Source: Amborella trichopoda
Lineage: Eukaryota > Streptophyta > Magnoliopsida > Amborellales > Amborellaceae
Direction of reading: 5' to 3'
DNA length: 64,000 nt
Assembly (NCBI RefSeq): GCF_000471905.2
Contig: NW_006499436.1
Span: forward strand, 7,597,678-7,661,677
Under the pieces are notes generated by a model, which was given only the letters and a program-made list of their open reading frames with translations, was not told the origin of the DNA and ran no database searches. This document shows positions 1 through 10,956 of the stretch, piece by piece. The stretch's first letter is position 1. Each line of letters begins with the position of its first letter. Position numbers and translations under genes: made by a program.

Positions 1-664
1 TTGGTGTCATTTGAAGTAAAGACGGGAAATTAATGTAACTCATGGTTATTATTCCCAAAATTTCAATCATGTCCATGTCACATTTAAAAAATACAATTAG
101 GAAGATCGATAAATAAGCAATTGAATAGAGCTCAAACTTAGGGTTTGCAAATAAATGAAACCTTATAAAAAAACCTCCTTGTACCGATAACCTCAAGCAT
201 CTAAAAACGTAGTAACATTGTCGCCTAATTGTTATGCTTAAATAACTCCTTTTTCCTAAGTGCTTAACCTATGAGTCTTCGATGCAGGCAGTTTCCAAAA
301 GGCTCCATAGAATGCTTCATGAAAAAGTCGGTGGCCAAGTCCTGTCTTCATCTTGTTGTGTTTCAAGAGAGAAATTTGATTTGTTTGTTAAAGTAATGGT
401 GATCTTTTTTTTGGGATTGACAAAGTAGTATGGGTGATGGTGATCATGTAGCCACCACATAATAGCAGATGTGCAAAGGGCACTTCATGCTAGTACCAAC
501 ATCCATTTGAATGGCTACATAATCACCACACCCATGTATAAGTGGGACCATTGTTCAGGGTGGGTCTCTTTCTCTCTCTATTCTCAACTCTTATCAAGCC
601 CTCTCAACATCCATTTGAATGGGATTTTTATTTACTCTTTCTCTCTCATGGCCATTGTTGCTAT

Positions 665-704
<40 letters not shown>

Positions 705-844
705 AAAACGCAAAAAACCTCTATGATATCTTGGTAACTTCCCTAAAACTCTTGAACTACAACATGAGTCAACATATGGTATACCTATGATACAATCCCT
801 ATGTCAATTTCCAATTAGTCTAAACTGAATACCTATTTAAATTG
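1..844. other. Intergenic, no gene seen
   Basis: I see no coding exon or RNA gene here. The stretch is AT-rich. An 18-base phrase (ACATCCATTTGAATGG and neighbours) occurs twice, near 498 and 605. Short open frames in this part lack coding character and are interrupted by the poly-A tract. Confidence 0.6.
666..702 (+). repeat. Poly-A tract (37 A)
   Basis: An uninterrupted run of 37 adenines followed by a mixed A-rich tail. It could be the tail of an old retroposed sequence or a simple homopolymer. No LINE or SINE body is recognisable directly upstream, so the origin is open. Confidence 0.9.
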
Positions 845-1851
845 TGTTAGGTGAATGTGGCCATTAAAGGCCTTATTAGTGCTTGTAATGAAACATTTTG
901 ATATAATAAAACATGAACTTAGTGGGAGTGTAGTCCCTCGTGGACCATACCAAGTAAATAACATTTGTTGACACCAAACCATTCTTGATGGTCAAGGCCA
1001 GTCGATTGGGAAAAACCTATGTTATTTGGATATAGAAAACTATTCGATAAGGGTTCTAATAGGTCATCCCTTGATGAGATCGGAGTATGTCCAGATAAGT
1101 GAGCTGAGAGACTGTATAACCCCTGTGTGTGATAGTTGCCTTCAAAAACGGGGGTCAAAGCTTCATCTATATACCATCACATGGCATGCATAATGATAGC
1201 CGTTTTGGAAAAGCGAACCACATTTTAAGATGAAGCTTATGCATGTACCAAAGATACCCCTATGCGCCATAGGAGCTGTAGTTGCATCAGGTCTAGGTGA
1301 CCTTGGCACGTCTCTAGAAGAGAAACTGAAATCTACAAACTGGGAATGCGACGCTTTGGCTCATCAACCAGACTTTGGTGACCCACTAATGAGCCCCTGC
1401 ATAGATTGTAGGTCATGGGAAACATTGGATTGGTTGATAATGCAAGTGTGGACCGTAGTCTGTGGTTGAAGGCAGAGTGCCCCATAACGTTTATTCCTAG
1501 ACCATGTGGATCCTTATCCCATCTAATGAATTTAATTGTGTTTATTTTATGATGATAAGATTTTAGAATTATTATTTGAATTTTTCTAGATCTCTGGATA
1601 TTTTATTTATAAAATTTGGATTTATAAAAATAGATGTACTGATTTTTCAATGTTTTAAATATTCAAATTAATTCTAAAATCTTTTATTAATTTTTAAATA
1701 TTTAAAAATAGCATTAGAGTCCCATTGTGTACATAGGCCCACTATGACCTAAATTGGTGGGGGCCAACAAAGCCACAACATGAGTAGCATGCCCTAATTT
1801 TTAGGGGCTTCGAGCTTCCTATCCCCATGGCTGGCACGCCCTACTTTTAGG
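845..1851 (+). mobile_element. LTR fragment, probable Ty3/gypsy family, copy 1
   Basis: Begins TGTTAGGTGAATGTGG and is clearly homologous over its length to 19135-19908 and 35720-37563 in this window. Shared blocks include the phrases around CTCGTGGACCATA and GGTCATCCCTTGATGAG. The copy stops near 1851, where GGGCTTGTTTGATAACC-type sequence begins; the rest of the LTR (present in the 35.7-kb copy) is missing. Assignment to an LTR rests on the TGTTGG...CCAACA ends of the longest copy. The gypsy assignment is an inference from LTR length and the absence of copia-type flanks. Confidence 0.6.
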
Positions 1852-2079
1852 GCTTGTTTGATAACCTGAAGTGTCTTCCTGGAAGTTGAGAACTTCCAAG
1901 TTTTGTGTTTGATAAAAAAATTGAACTTCAAAGAGAACTTCAAGGAATTGTTCCATGTTCCAATATTGCTTTAAAACAAAAGTTCCAACCCCAGGGTTGG
2001 AACTCAAACTTGGAACTTTGATTTGTTAACCCCCGCCCAATAAACCTAGCTCCATTTCGCAGACTAGAGAAGCAAGTCC

Positions 2080-2320
2080 TCCGCCGCCATCTCTTTACAA
2101 AGGTTCGAGCTCTCTTCCGCCAGTTCTCAGAGCTCCCGGTTCGCAGATAGCCCTTCGTCCGGCATCTCTCACACGGGTTCAAGCTCTCTCTCCGCTGCGG
2201 TTCGCAAATAGCCCTCCGTTTGCCATCTCTCACAAGGTTTGGGCCCTCTCTTCATAATCTCTCAGAGCTCGTGGTTTGTAGATAGCCCTCCGTCTGCCAT
2301 CTCTCACACAGGTTCTTTAT
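2080..2320 (+). repeat. Degenerate tandem repeat, 61-74 bp unit, about 3.5 copies
   Basis: The phrase GATAGCCCTCCGTCTGCCAT followed by CTCTCACA-GGTT recurs with starts near 2146, 2207 and 2281, and a partial unit lies near 2080. Units differ by short indels. Confidence 0.75.
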
Positions 2321-2377
2321 GCAATGGTTTTGGTTTCCATTGATTATTGAAAATGGGGTTTTTCTTTGATTTTGAGA

Positions 2378-2512
2378 TAGATTGTTTTGGCCTAGAGAAA
2401 GAGAGAGAGAATCGTTTGGCTTAGAGAGAGAGAATCGTTTGGGCTAGAGAGAGTTTTGTCCTTAAGAGAGAGAGATTGTTTTGGCCTTGAGAGAGAGAGA
2501 GATTCTTTTGGC
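2378..2512 (+). repeat. GA-rich minisatellite
   Basis: Repeated GAGAGAGAGAATCGTTTGG-like units, about 25-35 bases each, roughly four or five copies, with drift in the non-GA part. Confidence 0.7.
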
Positions 2513-2813
2513 CAAAGCCATGACGAGAGACTCTCTCTACAATCAATTAAGAGCACGTCCTTTATCAGGGTTTCTCTCTCTGAATTAACATCTTTCTTAG
2601 CTTTGAAGCCAAAGTCTCCTCTTTCAATGGTCTAGATTTATTTAGATGTTAAAGAGCATGCCTTTAAGGGGTTTTCTCTCATCTATTTATTTAGATGTTA
2701 AAAAAGGACCTGGTTTTTCTTGAAAAATTTGAACAGAGCACAAATTTGGGCTCTCCATTTTCTTGTTTTTGATGATTACCTTTATTTTTGTTGGATTTCT
2801 TTCGTTTCTTCAG

Positions 2814-2913
2814 AGAGCTCTCTCTCTGCCATTAAACAGGTCCAGAAAGAGCTCGAAAAATCCATTATTCCTGCCCTTTTTCGAGTCACCACCCTTCCAC
2901 CTTCCATTAGCAG
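2814..2913 (+). other. Possible orphan exon (100 nt)
   Basis: A 100-base open segment is bounded by a strong acceptor (TTTCGTTTCTTCAG at its left) and a strong donor (CAG|GTATGA at its right). One frame reads as a hydrophilic, helix-prone peptide including KQVQKELEKSIIPALFR. I do not recognise the protein, and no partner exon was identified within several kb, so it may be a captured gene fragment or a chance pairing of splice signals. Confidence 0.3.
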
Positions 2914-3292
2914 GTATGATTTTTTTTGTGTTTTTTTGTTTTTCTATATACCTATTTTTCTTGCTCAAAAAATTAGGGTTTATCTGTGCGAAGATCTTTT
3001 AAGATCTTGTAATATTGGTTGTTTTCGCGTTTTTTAGTGCTAAAAATGCTTGATTTGGTTTATCATATGTGGGAGAAATTCTAGGTTCCCCATATTATGG
3101 AATTATAGGATTTCCTTATTTTTTTGCATTATTCTATTTTTCTATGTTTATTTGTGATTCATTTGATTATGTGGTTCCTTCTCGATGAATTTTGGCAAAA
3201 GCCCTAAATTTCATTGGACTGGTGTTTGTTTGTATATATGGTTTCACTTCTGCTGGTGTTGATCTCTATATGATTTCCATGCGGTGTTCTTT

Positions 3293-3636
3293 ACTCTGAG
3301 CTCTGATCTATGTTTACAGTTATTTTTAGATGAACCATATATTTTTTATTGAGCTCTAAATTTATTGATCTATGTGTTTGTTCTTCCTTTTTTCACTCTG
3401 AGCTCTTATCTCTGTTTACAATTATTTTTAGATGGAACATATATTTTTTATTGAGCTCAGTTTAAATCTATTGATCTCTGTGTTTGTTCTTGGTTTTTTT
3501 ACTCTGAGCTCTGATATCTGTTTACAGTTATTTCTAGATGGAACATACTTTTTTTATGAGCTCTATTTAAATATATTAATTTCTGTGTTGTTCTTGTTTT
3601 TTTTTACTCTGAGCTATGATCTTTGTGTGTTTTATG
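3293..3636 (+). repeat. Tandem repeat, about 104 bp x 3+
   Basis: The marker ACTCTGAGCTC recurs at 3293, 3395, 3501 and 3606, giving periods of 102, 106 and 105. Each unit also carries TTTTTAGATGGAACATATA and GATCTCTGTGTTTGTTC. The array abuts the copia fragment that begins near 3637. Confidence 0.85.
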
Positions 3637-3999
3637 TGACTTTGACTAGGCAAGCTGTCTAGATGCCCGTCGTTCTACTACTGGATATCTTCTCATATTA
3701 GGTAGCTCTCCATTATCCTAGAAGACGAAGAAACAACACATGGTCTCTCGCTCTTCTACTGCGGAAAAATATTGTGCCATGGCATGTGCAAGTTCTGAAA
3801 TTACATGACTCTATTTTCTTCTTCGTAACTTAGCGGTCCATCATCTTCGACAAACCATCTCGTTTTGTGATAATCAAGCTGCTCTTTACATTTCCATGAA
3901 CCCCGTATTTCATAAATGCACGAAGCACATTGAAATAGATCGTCATTTTATCAGAGACAAGATTCAATCTGGCATAATACGAACATCTTATGTTCCAAC
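3637..3999 (+). pseudogene. Ty1/copia RNase H domain fragment
   Basis: Translation matches the copia pol RNase H region: a DxDWASC-like start, RRSTTGY, then SRSSTAEKY, CDNQAALYIS and NPVFHKCTKHIEIDRHF. These are diagnostic blocks of Ty1/copia polyproteins, which convert element RNA into DNA. At least two TGG tryptophan codons are now TAG and another codon near 3808 is TGA, so it is dead. The left edge is abrupt against the 104-bp array. The right edge is interrupted at 3999 by a hAT insertion; the same element resumes at 5571. Confidence 0.9.
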
Positions 4000-5562
4000 C
4001 ATAGTTAGCAAATCGCCATTTAAAACGCGATTTATTCAAAAAATTGGCATTTTGTTTAAAGTTGTGTTGTTTTGAAAACTTCGGCAAAAAATATGTCTTT
4101 TTTCTAAAAATGTATAAAACACGACTTTAACAAAAATGACTTATTATGGACCAAAAAAAACGTATCCCTTTCTTACCTGTAAATTGTTTCTTTGAAAGAT
4201 ATTTTTTTTTCTTGTTTTGTGTAGTGTTATTTTCATACTTACTAAAAAACATATTATTTTCTAAAAAAAAAATCTTAAAATAGAAGCTTAGAAAGAAACC
4301 ATCCAGATTATTTGTTTGTAATTTGAAACTTGAAAGATGCAGTCTCATGATAATTTCACCTCACAAATTTAGAATAAAAATGCATGAAAGCCATTCAATC
4401 AAAAGTCCCCAATTTTTGGCTTGACAAAATTCCACCAAAAAATGGCAATATATATTAGGGCTCAAAGACATTACCCAATTAATACAAAAGCTTTTTTTTT
4501 AAAAAAAAAAGAAAAAAAGAAAAAAGATTCAGGCTCAATCTCCAAACCTAATCATTCATCTTCTTTGAGATTTTGTGTCTTTGCTTGCTGCTTCTCTCTC
4601 TCATCCAATCCCCATACCTAATCCTGTTGTAAAGAGATTTTTCTACAACCAACTCTGTGAATGCTGACGGTTTCTGTGGCTCTGGGTGCCTCAAAATGAA
4701 GAGATTCTTCTAGGTTAGAAGCTAACGTTGAGCAGAAGCTTTGATAGATAAATAATTTGGGGTTTTATTCTTCTTGCTTTGGCAAATTATAGAGGAAAAG
4801 TTCGGACCGTCTTCCTTTTCTCTGTCTAAAACCAGAGTACCAAGTTCATTTTCTCTCTAAAACAAAGTAAAGAAGCAAACCGTTGAGTCTGAGATGGGCG
4901 TATTTTTATGCCACTGGAGAGAGAAAGAGTTAGAGGTAGAGAGAGAGAGTTCACACAGAGATAGAGGATAAGGGATGGATGTTATACCACGAGCAAGTTA
5001 GAGAGAGAGTGAGATTAGGATTATAGAAAGAAGATTTTAAAGAGAGAGAAAAAAATACGATCGAATTGACACTTAGTGTCGTTAGAGCAGATTTATGGAG
5101 AGCATATTTTAAAATGAAAATATTTAAAACATATTTTTTGGTTAGAAAGGGTTTGGTTTGACACTTGGTGTCTTTAATAATCATACTGTTCACACCTCAT
5201 CAATTCATATAGTGGTGTTTTGGGTCACCCATCAACCCAAAGAAATCAATAGTTTGGCATGAAATTGTGCTTTGAATCATAGTTATTGAGGGAGGGTCAG
5301 CAGACCATATTTAAAACACTTAATGAGAAAACATTTGTGTATTTTTTTTGTGTACTTAAGCAGGTGTGATATTAAACTATCTGATTTTTTACTCTGATTT
5401 TTTTAGCCTAGTTCGATATATTCGTGATATCTTTACATGAAGTATTTTTGCCGATCTGTACTTTTTATTTGATTTTTCCATCCGACTTTTTAAAATAAAA
5501 GTGATTTGTTTTCAATTTTTTGTTGAGCCGATTTATTGATAGTCATCGACTTGCTAACTTTG
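4000..5562. mobile_element. Non-autonomous hAT element, 1563 bp
   Basis: The insertion lies inside the copia fragment. It is flanked by the identical 8-mer GTTCCAAC (3992-3999 and 5563-5570), the 8-bp target duplication typical of hAT transposons. The termini are imperfect inverted repeats, CATAGTTAGCAAATCGCC at the left and the inverse of CAAAGTTAGCAAGTCGATG at the right, both starting CA as hAT ends do. No transposase homology was recognised inside, so it would depend on an autonomous relative. The interior has gene-like CT/GA-rich sequence around 4550-5060 but no convincing exon. Confidence 0.8.
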
Positions 5563-5570
5563 GTTCCAAC

Positions 5571-5675
5571 TTGCTGACACCCACCAACTTGCTGACATTA
5601 TCACCAAAACCTTGGGCAAAGAACAATTTCTATCACTGGTAAGTTAAGGCTTCCCTACTCCAACTTGAGGGGGAG
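5571..5675 (+). pseudogene. Copia pol C-terminus and polypurine tract
   Basis: Continues the RNase H fragment ending at 3999. The translation contains QLADIITKTLGKEQF, the conserved tail of copia pol. It is followed by AACTTGAGGGGGAG, the classic copia polypurine tract that primes plus-strand DNA synthesis, directly before the LTR. A short direct repeat of the CCAACTTGCTGAC phrase sits at the junction. Confidence 0.9.
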
Positions 5676-5860
5676 TGTTAGCTGGCTTCCCAACTCATGT
5701 TTGTCCTTTTAAAAGGTTTTCTTGTTCTAAGATGTGTATAACCATATCTTGCTAGCACTTGTGTACAATCCTCAAAATCAAGGGATTATGATAGTGTATT
5801 CCATGTATATATCCACCCTCTCGGAATAATGAAAATACATAGTTATCCCAAATCTTAACA
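5676..5860 (+). mobile_element. 3' LTR of copia element (185 bp)
   Basis: Starts TGTTAG immediately after the polypurine tract and ends CTTAACA, giving the expected TG...CA inverted ends. There is no 5' LTR or gag/pol upstream beyond 3637, so the element is 5'-truncated. Length is short but normal for small plant copia families. Confidence 0.8.
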
Positions 5861-7369
5861 AAAGTGGGGACATGTGGGTTAGAGATTATTATGAGAAAGG
5901 CAGAATAAAAACTAGATCTGGAGGCAAACTTCGTTGCCCGGCAAAGCTAGCTTATGGGAACCTGTCTGGGTTTGCAGTTCCTAGATTGTAAATGTATTAT
6001 CCCAATGACGCATCTATCCGTTGATCCTTATCCCAAACGGGTGGAGGTTGCATTTGTTAGATAGTAAATGTATTATCCAGATGCCACGCCTGCTCGACCC
6101 ATACCCGTATCCGAGTTAGTATATGTGGATCCGGATACCCATACACATACCCGTAATGCTGAACCGGGACCCGGACATGTACTATCTAGGGGGTTTGGAA
6201 ATGGTTTTTCAATGAGGGGTTTTATACTTTTGCTTTTATAGATCTCAACCCAATGATTTTTTTCTATTTCCATCAATGTGAGACTAACCAATCTTTTTAA
6301 GATAAAAAATTCAAAAACTCTCTCTCTCTCTAGATTTTTTTAGGTGCTTTCAAAATCTTTCGCTCTCGTTAGGCTTTATCTTGGGCTTTATGCCTTAATC
6401 GTGGGAAACTTTGGGTTGTGTGAAGGGAGGACGGATTGGTCGGTGTTTCCTAGAGAGAGGGACTGAGAGAGATAAAGAGGGAGAGCTAGGATATGGGGCC
6501 GGACATTAGAGAATGCAGGGAGAGAAGAGAGAGAGAGGAGAGTGACTTTATACGTTATGTCCCCAGGTTTTAATGCTTTATGGCTTTATGAAACTTTGGG
6601 TCAACTGCAGAGATGGTGGCTTGATAGGTTTTTTTTAGAAAAAAAGATTGAGAGAGTGCAAGAGAGAGAGAATATAGTAGGGCCGGATGTCAGGGGGAGA
6701 AAAGTGAGAGAGAGTAGAGTGGGTTAAACATGTATAAAGTAGAGAGAGAGGGGTGAATTATTTGGTTTTAATAGACTGAGAAAAAAAAAATAGAGGAGAT
6801 GAAGAAAAAGATGAGAGAGAAGTTAAATTGAAGAAGAAAGGATAAATGATTAATCTCACATCGAAGGGGTGCATAAAATTGTCGGGGTGAAAGCTCTATA
6901 AAAGTGGTGGGAGAACTTAGAGTTAGTTAAAAAAATTAAATTAATAAAATAATAAAATTAAAGTTAACTATATGTAATAAATATGAGTCTGGATACCCGT
7001 TGGCTCGGGTATAACCGTACCAATACCTGAAAATTTTCGAGTATCCATTTTTGGACCCGGACACTACCAACAGGTCCAAATTTGGACCCACACCCAGACC
7101 CCTTTCGGGTATACCTGCCAGGTCTCGGGTCGTGTACGGGTCCATTGCCAGCCTTGCCAGCCCTATGATCGGGTGCCCAAAAAAACAAAAAAATAATCCT
7201 CTTCTAGTGTTAGTAGTACCGCACAGGTTGGGTATTTCTAGAAAAAGAAAATTTAAGTTGGCTCGGGGTAGTCTGTATAATATTTGAAAACATACTCCCC
7301 GTCTTGTAATAAACCAGACGAAAAGTTGTCTGTACATAATTTCCTCAAAATATTCACTAACTTATGGGC
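5861..7369. other. GGATACCC/GGGTCC-rich repeat-derived stretch
   Basis: No gene seen. Segments near 6070-6180 and 6990-7170 are rich in (G)GACCC and GGATACCCG phrases. The second closely resembles the right part of the foldback element at 40888-41444, including GGTCCATTGCCA near its end. GA-rich sequence fills about 6420-6840. I read it as a decayed copy of that element family, with open frames created by its low complexity. Confidence 0.5.
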
Positions 7370-7625
7370 GACTTGTCTTTCTAGAACAACAACTATTTCA
7401 CGCTGTCTTTACAAAATTAACATGTACTGTTTCACGCTCTCTCTCTAAAATTAACACAGACTTTATACGAGGATGCAACATTAAACCATGAAACTAAGGT
7501 GCACCTCAAAAATATATATATGTCAAGGCAAAATTTGGTGACTTATATATTTGGAAATAATACTCCTAGTTGGCTTTCACCCACGGGAGTAAACAGACAA
7601 TATGCTTCCTCAAGAGCATAAAATC
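7370..7625. mobile_element. Degenerate copy of MITE family H (right part)
   Basis: The right half (CCCACGGGAGTAAACAGACA, then CATAAAATCTT) matches the ends of the family H copies at 10033-10352 and 40407-40755. The left part is eroded and the exact start is uncertain. Confidence 0.45.
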
Positions 7626-7642
7626 TTTTGCCTTTTGTTATT

Positions 7643-7945
7643 GGGTGTGGTACGTATAGAGGCTCTAAACAATCAAATTTGAACTTATGTAGTTTCAAAA
7701 ATAGTGTGGATCGACAGATCTATGAAAACTTGAAAATCTTGAAAAATGGACAGTCCAAAAATGCATTACAAACTATATTATTTCTAAAACTTGAAATCCA
7801 TTTTTTTTTCTGATATCCATACATCTTGATGTCGAGATGATCAATTTGAGGAAATTTGAAGATCAAAACAACCTCTTCTAGTGAAATTTTTGTGGTAGGC
7901 TTCAATTTGATTATTTAGAGCCTTGGTTCTATATAAACGTTTTCC
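7643..7945. mobile_element. Mutator-like MITE, family B copy 1 (303 bp)
   Basis: Ends GGGTGTGGTACGTATAGAGG and the inverse of GGAAAACGTTTATATAGAAC. Flanking 9-mers TTTGTTATT and TTAGTTATT match at 8 of 9 positions, fitting the 9-bp duplication of Mutator-type insertions. It carries the 18-bp near-palindrome CATCTTGATGTCGAGATG at 7822-7839 that recurs in related elements. No coding capacity. Confidence 0.75.
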
Positions 7946-8543
7946 TTAGTTATTTGGACTAATCAGCTTACAACGTCTTTATAAATTCCGGGGTCCATAG
8001 GGAAAAATGCTTAACATGCAAATACAGGAATTCAGGCAGGCCGGCGGAGCAGTTGCAGTTGACTTAATTACCTTAATTGAGCATGCAATTCACGATGAAC
8101 TTATCTTAAACTTTTGTTCACTTCAACTTCTCACTTCAAGAATAAACCAATGGTTATTAGGAGAGAGAGAGCTAATATTTGATAGGCCCCTAGAGGAAAT
8201 AAGTTTATATTTTGCTCCTATGTTGATGCCCTCAGTCATAAGATCCTGATGGGATTGTTGCATATGTATGTTACAGGTTGAATTTTAATATTTTTTCCAC
8301 AAATCGATTTGAGATGTAATTTTGAGAGTGTACACTAGGGGACATAAAAAAAAGAATATAAAACAAATATTTTCTAAAATTTTAAATGATCAAACTACCC
8401 TAAAAATGATGGGGTAATATCACCATTTTAATTTTTGAAAAATGTTTTTTTTAGAAAATTTTTATGGTTGTGTGATGATGTGAATTATATATGCCTAGAA
8501 ATTTTATCATAAAATGATGTGTAGAAAAAATTATTAAATTTAA

Positions 8544-8961
8544 GGGAAAATATCGTACAGATCCCTAATTCTCCATCTTACTTCACGGTAGATCATCCTT
8601 CTATTTTTCTTTCAAGCAGCATAAACCTCAAGTATTTCACCGTATCTCCTCATCTCTTCTCTCTCATGTTTATTCACTTTTGGCCACAAAAACTAGCCCC
8701 AACAAATTGTTTTATTTCATCTCAATCCAAAAGTCTTTTTAACCCTATTTTGCACTTTTTAAAAAAGCTTTTGGATTGAGATGGAATAAAATAATTTGTT
8801 ACGGCCAGTTTTTGTAGCCAAAAGTGAATAAACGTGGGAGAGAAGAGATGAAGGGGTATGGTGAAATACTTGATGGTTTTTTTATGCTGCTTGAAAAAAA
8901 ATAGAAAGATGGTCTACTATGAAATAAGATGGGGAATTAGAGATATGTACGAAATTTTCCC
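8544..8961. mobile_element. Mutator-like foldback MITE, family E (418 bp)
   Basis: Both arms, about 190 bp each, are near-perfect inverted copies, so almost the whole element folds on itself. Ends are GGGAAAAT...ATTTTCCC. The 9-mer TAAATTTAA flanks it exactly on both sides (8535-8543 and 8962-8970). A one-armed relative lies at 27190-27432. No coding capacity. Confidence 0.85.
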
Positions 8962-8980
8962 TAAATTTAATCCAAAATGT

Positions 8981-9185
8981 GATAGTCGTGGGAATAAGCT
9001 AAATTGGTATTTATTTTACTATTTTAGGTAACCATCCGTTCAAGATATGATAGTTGGGAGCATAAGCTAAATTGGTATCTATTTTACAATTTTAGGTACA
9101 ACCTATTTGAACTTTTATCCTATCAATAACTCTAGCCCTCCTTTCAAACTTTTATCCTATCAATAACTATAGCCCTCCTTTCAGT
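8981..9185 (+). repeat. Two short local duplications (68 bp x 2, 38 bp x 2)
   Basis: GATAGTCGTGGG / GATAGTTGGGAG starts a 68-bp unit present twice (8981 and 9049). The phrase ACTTTTATCCTATCAATAAC begins a 38-bp unit at 9111 and 9149. No gene lies here. Confidence 0.75.
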
Positions 9186-9257
9186 AGTAGTTTTTGTCAA
9201 TCTCCCTCTCGTATTCTCCATGCTGATAGGATAATTGAGAGTGTGTTATTGTTTAAA

Positions 9258-9648
9258 GGAAAAAGTTTATATATGGTCGCAACCTTAAAATGTAGAATTA
9301 CAGATGTACCTCAAAAATCCATCGAAAAATGTTGTTTTAATGTTAAAAATCCTCTAATTAATCATCTCAACATCGAGATGCATGAATATAAAAGAAAAAA
9401 GATTTTGAGTGTCAAAAAAAATACATTTTACAACACATTATCTAGACCGTCCATTTTCAAGATTTTTATATGTTTATAGATCTACTTGATTCGAACCATT
9501 TTTGAAGTTTAAAATTTTCTAATTAGATATGAAAATAGATTTTGATAATCCTAAAAATTTTTTACACCCAAATTATATGTCATGATAAAATTTATAGGTG
9601 CACCTGATTTGGATTGTTTAAGGTTGCAACCTTATAGAAACCACACTT
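9258..9648. mobile_element. Mutator-like MITE, family A copy 1 (391 bp)
   Basis: The exact 9-mer TTGTTTAAA flanks both ends (9249-9257 and 9649-9657). The left end is GGAAAAAGTTTATATATGG, and the right end inverts to AAGTGTGGTTTCTATAAGG; both are followed by a GTTGCAACCTTA-like block. The centre has CATCTCAACATCGAGATG (9363-9380). Homologous to 12233-12627 and, inverted, to 16892-17250. Confidence 0.85.
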
Positions 9649-10032
9649 TTGTTTAAATGAATTGCTTTTTACAAATCAAATTGGTGTGTAATTTGATGCA
9701 GGTGCCTCTTCTCATTCTCATATTCTTGAAGAAAATAATTCAAAAAATAAAATGATTCGAATACCCGAGCATGTTTTTAAGGTGTTTTGGTCATTTTATT
9801 GTTTAAATTAGTTTTTCTTATCCTTTTTAGGTCTACCCAAAAGAGCCAGATGCACTTTCAAATTTTCAGCCTTCATTGATTTGTAAAAAATAATCAAATT
9901 AATTAATTAGTAAGCAATCTCAACTATCCGATAAAGATTCAATGGCTTGGAGATATACCTAACAAACTGTAGAGAAGAGGTATTGTCGGTTTCCAAGAAC
10001 TGCATTTTATCACACATTTATTCTTTAGAGTT

Positions 10033-10352
10033 ATGTACTATACATTTACTCCCTCTGGTGACTAACTTGGGAAGTTTTTTATGAGAAATTTTGTGAAACA
10101 CCCAACAAATTATATAATTATATTTTACAAGGAAAGATTTTGAAACTCACATTTTTCTCACACTGATCGCACCCTTCCAAAATTGGATAGTTACTATTCA
10201 ATTTTGAAGCATTATTTTCTTCAAGCCCATAGAAAATGTGATTTGAAAATATTTTTATTGAGTTTAACATAAGGAATGAAGAGGTTATATCTCCATGATT
10301 TAGGGCCTTAAAAATGCTCCTAGATTGGATTCCACTAGGAGTAAATGAACAG
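10033..10352. mobile_element. MITE family H copy 1
   Basis: Inverted ends around TTTACTCCCTCTGG and CCACTAGGAGTAAA. Homologous over its length to 14862-15190, 40407-40755 and the two halves of 44348-45075. The exact ends and target duplication were not resolved. Confidence 0.6.
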
Positions 10353-10956
10353 GAGCTCACTTTCTAATCAGCCTGTTCGAGCAGTTACAGTTCACTTTTT
10401 TACCTTATTTGAGCATGCAATTCCCGAATAACTTATCAGAAACTTTTATGCACTTCAATTTCTCACTACACCTTAATCCGTAGCAGAACACCTGAATCTG
10501 TAAGAACGAAAGAACAAAACCATGGTTATTTGGAGAGAGAGACGCTTCCTTGGGTGCCTGAAAATGAGTCATTTGTATCAATTGGGCTCGAATGGTTTAA
10601 ACTTGTTTTCAGGTACTTTCTCCGTGGACTGGGTTTCTTTCATGGATGATTCAGAGTTGCAAGACCAAAATTCATCGTAAATCTATCGAACTAAACACAA
10701 TAGACATAGAATTCTAAATGTGTTGGCGTGATATTAATTAATTTTGTTTCTTTTCATGGATTTCAAGTATTAACAACAATTAAGCATTGTTTGGAGTACT
10801 ATTCAATACTATAGAAATTTCATCTATGATTCACTTGAGTGTGAGTATGGGTCACCCCATTCATCTCTGTGTTATTCATCTATCTGATTTGATAAGATAG
10901 GTACTTCTTAAAGAGTAATTTGATTTTAGAAAACCTCTTTTGAAGTGTATTTGAAA

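Larger units (their letters stand above)
1852..3292. other. GA/CT-rich segment with gene-like 5' features
   Basis: This segment interrupts the LTR fragment and starts GGGCTTGTTTGATAACC, a phrase that resembles termini of some plant DNA transposons. No matching inverted end was found. It contains a 61-74 bp degenerate tandem repeat (2080-2320), a GA-rich repeat (2378-2512) and a possible exon with good splice sites (2814-2913). It could be a transposon carrying gene fragments or the 5' part of an unrecognised gene. I cannot name a product. Confidence 0.4.

Noticed and set aside
471..790. Two overlapping open frames rich in lysine
   Set aside because: They run through the 37-base poly-A tract, which produces the lysines; there is no promoter or domain.
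1819..2233. Arg/Cys-rich minus-strand frames
   Set aside because: They come from the GC-rich tandem repeat at 2080-2320 and show no conserved motif.
6936..7337. 133-codon minus-strand frame
   Set aside because: It lies in GGGTCC/GGATACCC-rich repeat sequence related to the foldback at 40888-41444; low complexity keeps it open.
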